Assembly (NCBI RefSeq): GCF_015140455.1
Contig: NZ_AP024094.1
Span: 3,038,001 to 3,102,000, forward strand
DNA from: Jeongeupia sp. HS-3
GTDB lineage: Bacteria; Pseudomonadota; Gammaproteobacteria; Burkholderiales; Chitinibacteraceae
DNA: 64,000 bases
Direction: 5' to 3'
The notes beneath the pieces are model-generated. The model made no database searches, was not told where the DNA came from, and saw only the letters and a list, made by a program, of their open reading frames with translations. The translations under genes were made by a program, and so were the position numbers. Shown piece by piece: positions 54,226 to 63,083 of the stretch (positions are counted from its first letter, which is position 1; each line of letters opens with the position of its first letter).

Positions 54226-56158
54226 TGGCGCTCGTCCTTTCTATGGTTCTTTCGTCGAGTCGGCGCGCATTGGCCGGGATAAACAAGCGCACCACGGCAC
54301 CGTGATCCGACTCGATATTCAGTTGCGCCGCCAGTCTGGCTGCGCGCTCCTGCATGATTTTAAGCCCGACATGGCCTTCGGCGCGCGCGGCCATCTCGGC
54401 GGCGTCGAAACCACGGCCATCGTCGCGGATTTCCAGCGTCACGTCGCGCTCGTTGGCAAAGCGGACGTGCACGGCACTGGCGTAAGCGTGCTTGCGCACG
54501 TTCGACAGCGCTTCTTGCAGGATGAACAGCAGCTGCAGCTGATCCTCGGCCGCCAGCGGCGCGCCCGAACCGCTGGCGTCGAAGGCGACGGCGATGCCGG
54601 TCTGGCGGCGGAAGCGCTCGATGGTTGCGCGCATGCTCGATACCAGATCGCCTTCGGCCAGGCGCGCGCGGAAGTTGTTGAGCAGCTCGCGCACGTCGTC
54701 GTAGCTTTCCTGCACGCCGGCCTTCAGCATGGGCACGATCTCCTGCGCCTCGGTGGCGGCACCGCGCTTGAGCGAATCGTCGAGCATCTGCACCTGCAGG
54801 TTCAGGAACGACAGCCCCTGCGCGATGCTGTCGTGCAAGCCCTGGGCCAGCAGGTTGCGCTCTTCGTACACGGCGATCTCGCGCTCGCTGGCGGCGAGGC
54901 GCAGGTTTTCCAGCGCGATGCCGAGTTGCTCGCCGAGCGTTTCCAATAGTTGCCGCTCGCTGACACTGATCTCGCGGCCGCTGCGGAAATGCAGGTTGAA
55001 CTGCCCGGTCGAACGGGTGCGCGCGCGCACCGGAAAAGCGCTGACCTGGACAAAGCCTTCGCGCTCGCACGAATAGGGCGCGGCGGCGGTCGGCAGTTTG
55101 CGGAAATCGTGGATCAAGGCGACGCCGTCCTTGAGGCTGGTGCCGCACAGGCAGTCGCCCGGTTGCAGACAATGCTCGGCGGCGGCCAGCGTGTCGGAGA
55201 TCCCCTCGTAAACGACCATGTGCGCGGCGTTCGAGTTCGGGTCGACGATGCGCACGCTACCGCCATCGGCGCCGAACCAGCTCATCAGCTTGCCGAGGAA
55301 ATCCCGGCACATCGCTTCGGCCGAGAGGCTGGCGTTGAGCCCGGCGCCGGCGTCCGAGAGCAGCGCGAGTTCGCGGTTCTGGATATTGAGCGCGGCGGTT
55401 TTCTCGGCGACTCGGGCTTCGAGCGTGGCGTAGACGTCGGCGAGGCGGTCGGCCATGCGGTTGAAGCCACGGGTCAGTTCGCCGAATTCATCGTCGTTTT
55501 CCACCGGCAGCCGGACGCTGAAGTCCCGCTCGGCCATCCGGCTGATCCCGCCGGAGAGCCGGTACAGCGGCCGGAAAATCAGCAGGAACATCAAATAGAT
55601 CTGCGTGACGGTGCCGGCAATCGCCAGCGCGATCAGCAGCATTTGCGAGGCGCGCAGCAGCATGGTGCGGCGGGCGTTGTACTGCTCGATATCGAGCACC
55701 AGCGCATTGATCTGGTCGACGAAGCGATCCATCTGCACGCGCATCTCCGCCGGGTCGCGCTTGAGCGTGCTCGGCGGTGCGGCCAGCAGCCGCGCGTAGC
55801 GCGCCTTGATGGCGTTGAAGCGTTCCCGCACCGCCGGATCGCTCGGCAGGTAGAGCGGTCGGGCCGGGTCGCCGTGGTCGAGCAGCGCCAGCGTTTCGGC
55901 AAACTCGAGACGTTCGCTGGCGATCTGTACATCCAGCGCAGGGCTCGGGCGTTCGCGCTTCAGTTGCAAGGTGTAGCCGAGCCGGTAGGTCTGCATGCGC
56001 AGGCTGCCGGCCGCGTTGATCGCCGCCGCGCCGCCTTCGAGCTGCCACGACAGGTAGAGCGTGGTGCCGACGGCGGCGAGCCCGAGCAGCAGCGATGCCA
56101 GCAACAGCGTGACGACCTTGTGCGAGAGTGGCTTGCGTGCCGGTAGCGCCTCGTTCAT
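54200..56158 (-). CDS. narX: Nitrate/nitrite sensor kinase NarX (NarX/NarQ family)
   Basis: A 652-residue sensor. TM1 is about 14-37; the nitrate-binding P-box at 47-62 reads INAAGSLRMQTYRLGY; TM2 is about 172-195, then HAMP. A GAF-like central part holds cysteines 330, 336, 338 and 364. The HisKA_3 His442 (GLHDSIAQGLSFL) and HATPase motifs (Asn553, DDGRGFD at 579-585) follow. The P-box has Ala49 where E. coli NarX has Lys and is closer to NarQ. It starts on the stop of the mobA/moaC fusion (1-bp overlap). Confidence 0.93.
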   Translation of the reverse strand: MNEALPARKPLSHKVVTLLLASLLLGLAAVGTTLYLSWQLEGGAAAINAAGSLRMQTYRLGYTLQLKRERPSPALDVQIASERLEFAETLALLDHGDPARPLYLPSDPAVRERFNAIKARYARLLAAPPSTLKRDPAEMRVQMDRFVDQINALVLDIEQYNARRTMLLRASQMLLIALAIAGTVTQIYLMFLLIFRPLYRLSGGISRMAERDFSVRLPVENDDEFGELTRGFNRMADRLADVYATLEARVAEKTAALNIQNRELALLSDAGAGLNASLSAEAMCRDFLGKLMSWFGADGGSVRIVDPNSNAAHMVVYEGISDTLAAAEHCLQPGDCLCGTSLKDGVALIHDFRKLPTAAAPYSCEREGFVQVSAFPVRARTRSTGQFNLHFRSGREISVSERQLLETLGEQLGIALENLRLAASEREIAVYEERNLLAQGLHDSIAQGLSFLNLQVQMLDDSLKRGAATEAQEIVPMLKAGVQESYDDVRELLNNFRARLAEGDLVSSMRATIERFRRQTGIAVAFDASGSGAPLAAEDQLQLLFILQEALSNVRKHAYASAVHVRFANERDVTLEIRDDGRGFDAAEMAARAEGHVGLKIMQERAARLAAQLNIESDHGAVVRLFIPANARRLDERTIERTSANGDQGIAG

Positions 56159-57240
56159 CAAGACGTCCCGGCGTGCCAGTCGCCGGACTTGCCGCCGCGT
56201 TTTTCCAGCAGGCGCACGCCGTCGATGACCATGCCGCGATCGACCGCCTTGCACATGTCGTAGATCGTCAGCAGCGCCACGTTGACCGCGGTCAGCGCCT
56301 CCATCTCGACGCCGGTCTTGCCGACGGTTTCGGCGATGACCTCGCAGCGCACGCCATCATGCTCGATGCTGAAATCGACGTCGACGCGTGTCAGCGGCAG
56401 CGGATGGCACAGCGGAATCAGCTCGGACGCTTTCTTCGCCGCCATGATCGCCGCGATGCGGGCAATGCCGAGCACATCGCCCTTCTTGTGCCCGCCTTGG
56501 GCCACCAGTGCCAGCGTCGCCGGCAGCATGCGGATACGGCCTTCGGTGCGGGCCACACGATGGGTTTCGGCCTTGGCCCCAACGTCGACCATATGGGCCT
56601 GACCTGCGGCATTGAAGTGGGTCAGTGCCGGGTTTGCAGTTTCGCTCATGTCGGGTGTTGCTCCACCGGCGTGTTCGGCCAGTTCGGAAGGGGTGTTGAG
56701 GTTGGCAAAGGCGCTGCCGGGGAAGTCGACCGCGACCGCGCCAAGGCTGGCGAGCCAGTCGCGCAGCTTGCCCTGGCGCTGCGCCAGCCGCTCGGTAATC
56801 GTCGCGCGCACACTGCGGTGCAGCAGGCAGATGGTCGGCTGCATTTCGCCGCTGGCGCTGCAGGCAAAGGCCGCCACGGCATTCTGCGTTTGCAGTGCGC
56901 TCTGCATTTTCGCCAGCAGGTCGGCGGGCAGGGCTGGCACGTCGCACGGCACTACCAGCAGATAATCGGCAGGTGAGGTGGTCATCGCCGCGTGGATGCC
57001 GGCCATCGGCCCCGGGAAGCCATCAAAAATGTCGCGCACGACCTTGAGGCCGAGGCGTTCGTAGACATCCTGATTGCGATTGGCCGAAATCAGCATATCG
57101 GCGACCGGCGCGCTTTGCTTGGCCAGCGCATCGATCACCCAGCCGATCAGCGCTCGTTCGCCCAGCGGCATCAGCCCCTTGTCTTGCCCGCCCATGCGCA
57201 GGCTCTGACCACCGGCGAGAATGACCGCATCGGTGCTCAT
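56158..57240 (-). CDS. Fused molybdenum cofactor guanylyltransferase MobA - cyclic pyranopterin monophosphate synthase MoaC
   Basis: A 360-residue two-domain protein. Residues 1-192 are Mob[17 protein letters not shown] at 8-23 and VVPCDVP at 97-102; it attaches GMP to molybdopterin. Residues 198-360 are Moa[13 protein letters not shown] with His279, and [24 protein letters not shown] with Glu312, Glu314, Asp328 and Lys331. MoaC acts with MoaA at the first step, MobA at the last. The frame is continuous. Met198 (56649) could be an internal start, with GGAG 11 bases before it. Neighbours overlap by 4 bp (moaE) and 1 bp (narX). Confidence 0.93.
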   Translation of the reverse strand: MSTDAVILAGGQSLRMGGQDKGLMPLGERALIGWVIDALAKQSAPVADMLISANRNQDVYERLGLKVVRDIFDGFPGPMAGIHAAMTTSPADYLLVVPCDVPALPADLLAKMQSALQTQNAVAAFACSASGEMQPTICLLHRSVRATITERLAQRQGKLRDWLASLGAVAVDFPGSAFANLNTPSELAEHAGGATPDMSETANPALTHFNAAGQAHMVDVGAKAETHRVARTEGRIRMLPATLALVAQGGHKKGDVLGIARIAAIMAAKKASELIPLCHPLPLTRVDVDFSIEHDGVRCEVIAETVGKTGVEMEALTAVNVALLTIYDMCKAVDRGMVIDGVRLLEKRGGKSGDWHAGTS

Positions 57241-57713
57241 GCCTGTTCATCCGGCTGCCAGCGCTGCATGGCCTCGGTATCGCTTTCGCGTGCATCGACC
57301 CAGTGCGCCGAGTCGCCGTCGAACTCGCGCTTCCAGAACGGCGCCTCGGTTTTCAGGTAATCCATGATGTAGGCGTTGGCGTCGTACGCCGCGTGGCGGT
57401 GCGTGCTGGCGGTCAGCACCAGCACGATCTGCTCGGCCGGATGCAGCTTGCCGACACGGTGAATGACGGTCACCGCCGTTAGCGCCCAGCGCGCGGCGGC
57501 CTGCTCGGCAATGCGTGTCAGCGCTTTCTCGGTCATGCCCGGATAGTGTTCGAGTTCGAGCACGGTCACCTGCGTATCGAGGTTCAGATCGCGCACCCGG
57601 CCGACGAAGGCGACCACGGCGCCGCTGTCGGCCTCTGCGGCGATCAGGCCGGCGTACTCCGCACCGAGGTCGAAATCGGCCTCGCCGACGCGAATGGCTA
57701 TGCGGGCGCTCAT
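57237..57713 (-). CDS. moaE: Molybdopterin synthase catalytic subunit MoaE
   Basis: A 158-residue large subunit that converts cPMP to molybdopterin with thiocarboxylated MoaD. It shows [43 protein letters not shown] and [16 protein letters not shown], all typical, including the active-site Lys region. ATG 57713 is 1 bp after the moaD stop; an upstream in-frame extension overlaps moaD and is rejected. Confidence 0.96.
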   Translation of the reverse strand: MSARIAIRVGEADFDLGAEYAGLIAAEADSGAVVAFVGRVRDLNLDTQVTVLELEHYPGMTEKALTRIAEQAAARWALTAVTVIHRVGKLHPAEQIVLVLTASTHRHAAYDANAYIMDYLKTEAPFWKREFDGDSAHWVDARESDTEAMQRWQPDEQA

Positions 57714-57714
57714 C

Positions 57715-57972
57715 TCAGCCCCCGGTGACCGGCGGGAAGATCGCCACTTCGGCACTGGCTGGAATGGCATCGTCAACGCTGGCCATCTGCTGATTCAGCG
57801 CCACGCGAAACACCCGCGCGCCACCGAGTTCGTCGGCGAAAACGCCACCGCGCTCGACGAGCCGCGCGATCAGATCGGCAACACGGCTGCCGTTGGGGAC
57901 GGTGAGCGTTTCCTGCGCCAGGCCGAAAACATCACGCAAGCGGGCGAAGTAGAGCAGCTGGATGGTGTTCAT
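57715..57972 (-). CDS. moaD: Molybdopterin synthase sulfur carrier subunit MoaD
   Basis: An 85-residue ubiquitin-fold sulfur carrier ending in the required Gly-Gly (FPPVTGG). LLYFARLRDVFGLAQETL and LNQQMA match the family. It is 17 bp after moeA and immediately before moaE. Confidence 0.95.
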   Translation of the reverse strand: MNTIQLLYFARLRDVFGLAQETLTVPNGSRVADLIARLVERGGVFADELGGARVFRVALNQQMASVDDAIPASAEVAIFPPVTGG

Positions 57973-57989
57973 CGTTGTTTCCTCAATAC

Positions 57990-59195
57990 CTATTGCAGCG
58001 CCGCCAGCGGCACGAAGTCGACGAGTTCTCCCTCGGCCACCGTGGCACCCTCGGGCACGACCACCAGCCCGTCGGCCCAGACCATCGACGTCAGCACGCC
58101 CGAGCCCTGGTTCGGGTAGAGCACCGCTTGGCCCGCGGCTAGCCGGGCGCGCAGGTATTCGCGGCGGCTGCCGGCGCGGCCAATGCTGAAGCCGGCAGGC
58201 ACCTTGAGGGTTGGCATCGTCGCCACGCCACCGCTGCGCGCGGCGAGAAAAGGCCGCACGAACAGCAAGAAGGTGACAAAACTTGAGACCGGGTTACCGG
58301 GCAGGCCGATGAAGTCGGCACCTTGATCGGACCCGGCTTCGCCGGTGGCGATACGGCCGAAAGCGAACGGTTTGCCCGGTTTGATGGCGATTTTCCATAG
58401 CGACAGCGCACCCAGCGACTCGACCGCCGCCTTGACGTGGTCCTCCTCGCCGACCGATACGCCGCCGGTCGAGAGCACGACATCGTGCGTTGCCGCCGCA
58501 TCGGCGAGCACATCGCGCGTTGCGGCGAAGCTGTCGGGCACGATGCCCAGATCGCTGACTTTGCAGCCGGCCTGCTGCAACAGTGCCCGTAGCGCATAGC
58601 GGTTGGAGTTGTAGATTTTGCCCGGCGCAAGCGGTGATCCGGGCTCGGTGAGTTCATTGCCGGTCGACAGCAGCGCCACGCGCAGGCGCCGCACAACGCC
58701 GACCTCGGCGACGCCGATCGCCGCCAGCAGCCCCAGTTCGGCGGCGCCGAGGCGGGTGCCGGCGGCGAGAACCACCGCGCCGGTCATCACGTCCTCGCCG
58801 CATCGGCGGATATGCTGGCCGGCGCGCAGCGGGGTCTTCACGGTCAAGGTGCCCGCCTCGATCTGACAGTCTTCCTGCATCGCCACCGCATTGGTGCCGG
58901 GTGGAACCGGTGCGCCGGTGAAAATGCGCGCCGCTTCACCGGGCGCGAGCGGGCTGCCGGTATCGCCGGCGGCGATGCGCTGGGCGACGGTGAACGGCGA
59001 CGGTGAAGCGAAATCCCCGGCGTTCAGTGCGTAACCATCCATCGCGCTGTTGTCGAATCCGGGCACAGACAGGGTCGAGACGACATCGTTCGCCAGCGTG
59101 CGCTCAAGCGCGGCCGTAAGCTTGCAGTCTTCGGTGTCGGCAATGCGCCGGGCACCGGCGAGCAATTGGGCGAGGGCTTGGTCAACGGTCAGCAT
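57990..59195 (-). CDS. moeA: Molybdopterin molybdenumtransferase MoeA
   Basis: A 401-residue enzyme that inserts molybdate into adenylylated molybdopterin. Motifs: [52 protein letters not shown] and [13 protein letters not shown]. Overlaps mobB by 14 bp. A separate Mog/MoaB adenylyltransferase gene is not in this window. Confidence 0.96.
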   Translation of the reverse strand: MLTVDQALAQLLAGARRIADTEDCKLTAALERTLANDVVSTLSVPGFDNSAMDGYALNAGDFASPSPFTVAQRIAAGDTGSPLAPGEAARIFTGAPVPPGTNAVAMQEDCQIEAGTLTVKTPLRAGQHIRRCGEDVMTGAVVLAAGTRLGAAELGLLAAIGVAEVGVVRRLRVALLSTGNELTEPGSPLAPGKIYNSNRYALRALLQQAGCKVSDLGIVPDSFAATRDVLADAAATHDVVLSTGGVSVGEEDHVKAAVESLGALSLWKIAIKPGKPFAFGRIATGEAGSDQGADFIGLPGNPVSSFVTFLLFVRPFLAARSGGVATMPTLKVPAGFSIGRAGSRREYLRARLAAGQAVLYPNQGSGVLTSMVWADGLVVVPEGATVAEGELVDFVPLAALQ

Positions 59196-59694
59196 GGTCG
59201 GTCAGCTTCAGGTGGTCGGCGATGAAGGTGGCGATCGCCGTGATGTTGTTGAGATCGAGTACCGGCAATGCGGTCTCGAGAAGCGCATCGCTGGCGATGG
59301 CGACGATATCGGCATCGGTCGGGTACAGCGGCGGCTTGCCGGTTGCGGCGCGCCAGACTTCAAGCTTGGGGATCGCTTCGCGCTTGAAGCCTTCGACCAG
59401 CGTCAGGTCGGCGGGGGTGAGCCGGGCGACTTGTTCGGCCAGTGTCGGTTCGGCACCGCCACGCAGCTCGTGGACGATGGCGTAACGATAAGGTGAGGCC
59501 ACCAGTACTTCGCCAGCGCCGGCGCTACGAAAGCGGGCGCTGTCCTTGCTTGGCGGTTCCAGCTCCAGATCGTGGTGCGAGTGCTTGATTGCATTGACGC
59601 TCAGGCCCGCAACGGCAAAGTGGGCGATCAATTGCTCGGTCAGCGTGGTCTTGCCGCTGCCGGAATAGCCGACGATACCGAAAACCTTGGCCAT
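59182..59694 (-). CDS. mobB: Molybdopterin-guanine dinucleotide biosynthesis adaptor MobB
   Basis: A 170-residue P-loop GTP-binding protein with GYSGSGKTT at residues 9-17 and [17 protein letters not shown] and [16 protein letters not shown] motifs. It assists MobA. Its ATG shares a base with the moaA stop. Confidence 0.95.
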   Translation of the reverse strand: MAKVFGIVGYSGSGKTTLTEQLIAHFAVAGLSVNAIKHSHHDLELEPPSKDSARFRSAGAGEVLVASPYRYAIVHELRGGAEPTLAEQVARLTPADLTLVEGFKREAIPKLEVWRAATGKPPLYPTDADIVAIASDALLETALPVLDLNNITAIATFIADHLKLTDHADR

Positions 59695-60698
59695 CAGCCG
59701 CCCGTTTGCGACATGAAGCGCACCAGCTTGGTCGGCGCTTCGCGAAATTCGTGGCGTTCGGGCTTGAGCTCGATGGCGTGGGCGATCGCCGCGTCAAGAT
59801 CGGCATCGCTGCAGCCGGCGCGCAGCATCGGCCGGAACTCGAACTTTTCCTCCTGACCGAGGCAAAGGTAGAGCGTGCCGTCGACCGACAGGCGAACGCG
59901 GTTACAGGTAGCGCAAAAATGCTGCGAGATCGGCGTGATAAAGCCGATGCGGCCGTGGCCGTCGGCGGTTTTCCAATAACGCGCCGGCCCGCCACCGAGT
60001 TCTTCGGCTTCGGGCTCCAGCCCAAAACGTTCGACCAGCCGCTCGCGCACGGGTGCCAGATCAAGGTATTGGGTATTGCGGCCGGTATCGCCCATGGGCA
60101 TGGCTTCGATCAGCCGCAGGATGAAGCCGTGCGCCATGGCGAATTCGGTCATGCGCTCGATTTCGGCCTCGTTGACGTCTTTCATCGCGACCATATTGAG
60201 CTTGATCGGCGCAAAGCCCTCTTCCTTGGCGGCCATGATGCCGGCGAGGCTGGCGTCAAAGGCGTCACGGCCGGCGAGTTTTTCGTAACAGCCGCGATCG
60301 AGCGTATCCAGACTGATGTTGAGGCGATCGACCCCGGCGCTGCGCAACGCGCGGGCGTGGCGGACTAGCTGGGTGGCGTTGGTCGACAGCGATAGATCGG
60401 TCAGGCCGTCGAGCCGCTTGAGCCGGCCGGCAAGCTCGGGCAGATTGCGCCGCAACAGCGGTTCGCCGCCGGTGAGCCGCACCCGGGCGACGCCGGCGCG
60501 CACGAAGGCGGCGACGAGCCGTTCAAGCTCGTCGAAAGTCAGCCAGTGCTCGGGTTCTTCGAAACCGTGAAAACCGCGCGGCATGCAGTAACTGCAGCGC
60601 AGGTCGCAGCGATCGGTGACCGAGACACGCAGATAACGGATGGAACGGCCGAACCGGTCGACTAGGGCGTGATCGGTGAGTTTGCGGTCGGTGAGCAT
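59694..60698 (-). CDS. moaA: GTP 3',8-cyclase MoaA
   Basis: A 334-residue radical SAM enzyme for the first step of molybdenum cofactor synthesis. The N-terminal 4Fe-4S motif uses Cys31, Cys35 and Cys38 ([12 protein letters not shown]). The C-terminal cluster motif [18 protein letters not shown] and the conserved terminal Gly-Gly are present. ATG 60698 has AGGAGAGAGG upstream; the ATG at 60713 would overlap that site. It is first in the moa-mob-narXL operon, behind a NarL-like repeat. Confidence 0.97.
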   Translation of the reverse strand: MLTDRKLTDHALVDRFGRSIRYLRVSVTDRCDLRCSYCMPRGFHGFEEPEHWLTFDELERLVAAFVRAGVARVRLTGGEPLLRRNLPELAGRLKRLDGLTDLSLSTNATQLVRHARALRSAGVDRLNISLDTLDRGCYEKLAGRDAFDASLAGIMAAKEEGFAPIKLNMVAMKDVNEAEIERMTEFAMAHGFILRLIEAMPMGDTGRNTQYLDLAPVRERLVERFGLEPEAEELGGGPARYWKTADGHGRIGFITPISQHFCATCNRVRLSVDGTLYLCLGQEEKFEFRPMLRAGCSDADLDAAIAHAIELKPERHEFREAPTKLVRFMSQTGG

Positions 60699-60771
60699 TG
60701 CCTCTCTCCTCATGCTGCCATTCTAAGTGGTTTGCGGGGAGCGGGCTGCTCGCCGGTCGATGCAGGCGGGC

Positions 60772-60787
60772 TAGTCCATTCGGACTA
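60772..60787. promoter_or_regulatory. NarL-like 7-2-7 inverted repeat upstream of moaA
   Basis: TAGTCCA-TT-CGGACTA, an inverted repeat whose core is TAGTCC-ATTC-GGACTA. It is 15/16 identical to the repeat upstream of narG. A TATAGT -10-like hexamer on the minus strand overlaps it (about 60784-60789). Confidence 0.55.
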
Positions 60788-60794
60788 TACCTTG

Positions 60795-60807
60795 GTCATT
60801 TTATGAC
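60795..60807. promoter_or_regulatory. Second inverted repeat in the moaA upstream region
   Basis: GTCAT-TTT-ATGAC, a perfect repeat 8 bp beyond the NarL-like site. It is not an FNR box (no TTGAT half sites) and the binding factor is unknown. Confidence 0.35.
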
Positions 60808-60832
60808 ACGACGGCGTTGCTGCAGATAAGCA

Positions 60833-60858
60833 ATCGCCCCGACCGGGGCCGGGGCGAT
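60833..60858 (-). terminator. Hairpin after the PPIase gene
   Basis: ATCGCCCC pairs with GGGGCGAT across a 10-nt GC-rich loop, 24 bp after the PPIase stop. The T-run is poor, so this is a weak terminator candidate. Confidence 0.45.
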
Positions 60859-60881
60859 GAATGGGCGGATACCGCTCAGGA

Positions 60882-61622
60882 TCAGTTGGCTGCGCCAGCT
60901 GCCTTCAGGTCATAGCCCTGGATTTCGGCCGCTTCGACCAAGCCTTGCAGGTAGGTGTGCATCGCGCGGCGTGCTTCCATTTCGGTCAGGTAGGCGGTCA
61001 GGCGGTCCTGGACTTCGTCAAAGCTGACGCTGGCACCGCCGGTTTTCTTGCCGGCCTTGATGATGTGCAGGCCGAACTGGGTTTCCACCAGTTCCTTGGC
61101 CAGCTCGCCTTCGCCCAGTGCGAATGCCGCCTGTTCAAATTCGGGCACCATCTGGCCGCGGCCGAAGGCGCCAAGCGAGCCGCCCTGCTGGCCCGACGGA
61201 CAAGCCGACAGTTCCTTGGCGCGGGTTTCAAACAGATGCGGCGCAAGGCGCAGTTCGGTCAGCACCTGTTCGGCCTTGCCGCGCATCAGCGCAGCCGGCG
61301 TTTCCGGCGTGCTCTTGAAAAGGATGTGGCTGGCTTCAACCTGCTCGCCCTGCACGAAGGCTTGCGGGTTGGCTTCGTAGAACGCGCGGGCCTGGGCTTC
61401 GTCAACCTTCGGCGCTTCGATTTCCTGGCCGAGCAATTCGCCCACGGCTTCTTGCGGATCGGCTGCGGTAATGCCTTTGGCGCGGGCGCGCTGGGTCAAG
61501 AGTTCGCGCAGGATCAGTTCCTGTACGGTCGCGTCGAGCGGGCTCGGTGCATCTTGGTGATGCGGCATTTCCGCTTCGATCTGTGCATCGGTGATTTCGA
61601 CGCCGTTGACGAGAATGCTCAT
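60882..61622 (-). CDS. Parvulin-type peptidyl-prolyl isomerase (NifM-like, cytoplasmic)
   Basis: A 246-residue protein with an N-terminal chaperone-like helical part (to about 105) and a PpiC/rotamase domain (VEASHILFKSTPE, SACPSGQQGGSLGAFGRGQMVPEFEQAAF, VETQFGLHIIKAGK). There is no signal peptide, so it acts in the cytoplasm, unlike SurA. From memory, similar genes occur in nitrate reductase clusters of other betaproteobacteria, so help in NarG maturation is possible but unproven. ATG 61622 has AGGA at 8-nt spacing. Confidence 0.88.
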   Translation of the reverse strand: MSILVNGVEITDAQIEAEMPHHQDAPSPLDATVQELILRELLTQRARAKGITAADPQEAVGELLGQEIEAPKVDEAQARAFYEANPQAFVQGEQVEASHILFKSTPETPAALMRGKAEQVLTELRLAPHLFETRAKELSACPSGQQGGSLGAFGRGQMVPEFEQAAFALGEGELAKELVETQFGLHIIKAGKKTGGASVSFDEVQDRLTAYLTEMEARRAMHTYLQGLVEAAEIQGYDLKAAGAAN

Positions 61623-61645
61623 GATCAGGTCCTGTCTGAATGTAG

Positions 61646-61671
61646 TAAAAAGCCGCGACACTGGTCGCGGC
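61646..61671 (-). terminator. Rho-independent terminator after hisD
   Basis: On the minus strand GCCGCGAC pairs with GTCGCGGC around CAGT, then TTTTTAC. Confidence 0.8.
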
Positions 61672-61719
61672 CTGTCATCGCTTGCATATCGGGTCGAATA
61701 ACCCGATTACAAGTGCGGT

Positions 61720-63012
61720 TTATTTGAGCCGCAGCTCGGCGGCGTTGGCATGCGCGGTCAGCCCTTCGCCGTGCGCCAGCGTCGCGGCCACCCGGCCCAG
61801 CGTTTGCGCGCCGGCTTCGGACACCATGATCAAGCTGCTGCGCTTCTGGAAGTCATACACGCCCAGCGGGCTGGAGAAACGGGCACTGCGTGCGGTCGGC
61901 AGCACGTGGTTCGGCCCGGCGCAATAGTCGCCGAGGCTTTCCGAAGTGAACTTGCCCATGAAGATCGCCCCGGCGTGGCGCAGCTTTTCGACCCACGCCT
62001 GCGGATCGGTCACTTGCAGCTCAAGGTGCTCCGGTGCAATGCGGTTGGAGATCGCGCATGCTTCATCCAGATCGGCGACCTGAATCAGCGCACCACGATT
62101 TTTCAGCGATGCGGCGATGATGTCGCGGCGTGGCTGGCCCGGCAGCAGTTTTGCTATGCTGGCGGCGACCTTGTCGATATAGGCCGCGTCGGGGCAGAGC
62201 AGGATCGCCTGGGCGATTTCGTCGTGCTCGGCCTGGCTGAACAGATCGATGGCGACCCAGTCCGGGTCGGTGCTGCCGTCACAAAGCACAAGGATTTCCG
62301 ACGGCCCGGCGACCATATCGATGCCGACGACGCCGAACACCGCGCGCTTGGCTGCGGCGACATAGGCATTGCCGGGGCCGGTGATCTTGTCGACCGGCGG
62401 CACCGTTTGCGTACCGTAGGCCAGTGCGCCGACGGCTTGCGCGCCGCCGATGGTGAACGCGCGCGACACGCCGGCGACATAGGCGGCGGCCAGCACCAGA
62501 TCGTTCCGCTCGCCCTTGGGCGTTGGCACAACCATGATGATCTCGGCCACACCGGCGACGTGAGCCGGAATCGCGTTCATCAGCACCGACGACGGATACG
62601 CCGCCTTGCCACCGGGTACATAAATGCCGACGCGATCGAGCGCGGTGATTTGCTGCCCCAAGAGTGTGCCGTCTTCATCCTCGTAGCTCCACGAGGCCAT
62701 TTTTTGATGTTCGTGATAGCTGCGCACGCGACGGGCGGCGAAGTTCAGCGCGTCTTTCTGTACTTGCGGCAGGCGCTCGAACGCGGCCTTGAGTTCGTCT
62801 TGGGTCAGCTCAAGTTCGGCCATCGTGCTGACCGAGGTGCCGTCGAAACGGTTGGTGTACTCGACCACGGCGGCATCGCCACGGGTTTTCACGTCGGCGA
62901 GGATGGCGGCTACACGGACGTCTACCTCGGGATCTTGCGAGGTTTCGAACGCCAGCAGCGCGGCGAGTTCGGTTTCAAAGTCGGCGGAGCGGGTATCGAG
63001 GCGGCGGATCAT
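61720..63012 (-). CDS. hisD: Histidinol dehydrogenase
   Basis: A 430-residue zinc enzyme catalysing the last two steps of histidine synthesis. Motifs: [63 protein letters not shown] and SQAEHDE (zinc-ligand Gln and His). It is 16 kb away from the hisBHAFI genes and on the opposite strand; hisG and hisC are not in the window. Confidence 0.97.
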   Translation of the reverse strand: MIRRLDTRSADFETELAALLAFETSQDPEVDVRVAAILADVKTRGDAAVVEYTNRFDGTSVSTMAELELTQDELKAAFERLPQVQKDALNFAARRVRSYHEHQKMASWSYEDEDGTLLGQQITALDRVGIYVPGGKAAYPSSVLMNAIPAHVAGVAEIIMVVPTPKGERNDLVLAAAYVAGVSRAFTIGGAQAVGALAYGTQTVPPVDKITGPGNAYVAAAKRAVFGVVGIDMVAGPSEILVLCDGSTDPDWVAIDLFSQAEHDEIAQAILLCPDAAYIDKVAASIAKLLPGQPRRDIIAASLKNRGALIQVADLDEACAISNRIAPEHLELQVTDPQAWVEKLRHAGAIFMGKFTSESLGDYCAGPNHVLPTARSARFSSPLGVYDFQKRSSLIMVSEAGAQTLGRVAATLAHGEGLTAHANAAELRLK

Positions 63013-63083
63013 GGCGGCTCTGGGCTATCGTTGGGGTTGCGCCGATTATACCTGCCGCGACTCGCCGACAGGCTTGCGGCGGC

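Noticed and set aside
60699-60881. FNR box upstream of moaA
   Set aside because: No TTGAT-N4-ATCAA-like sequence is present; the two palindromes found have other half sites.
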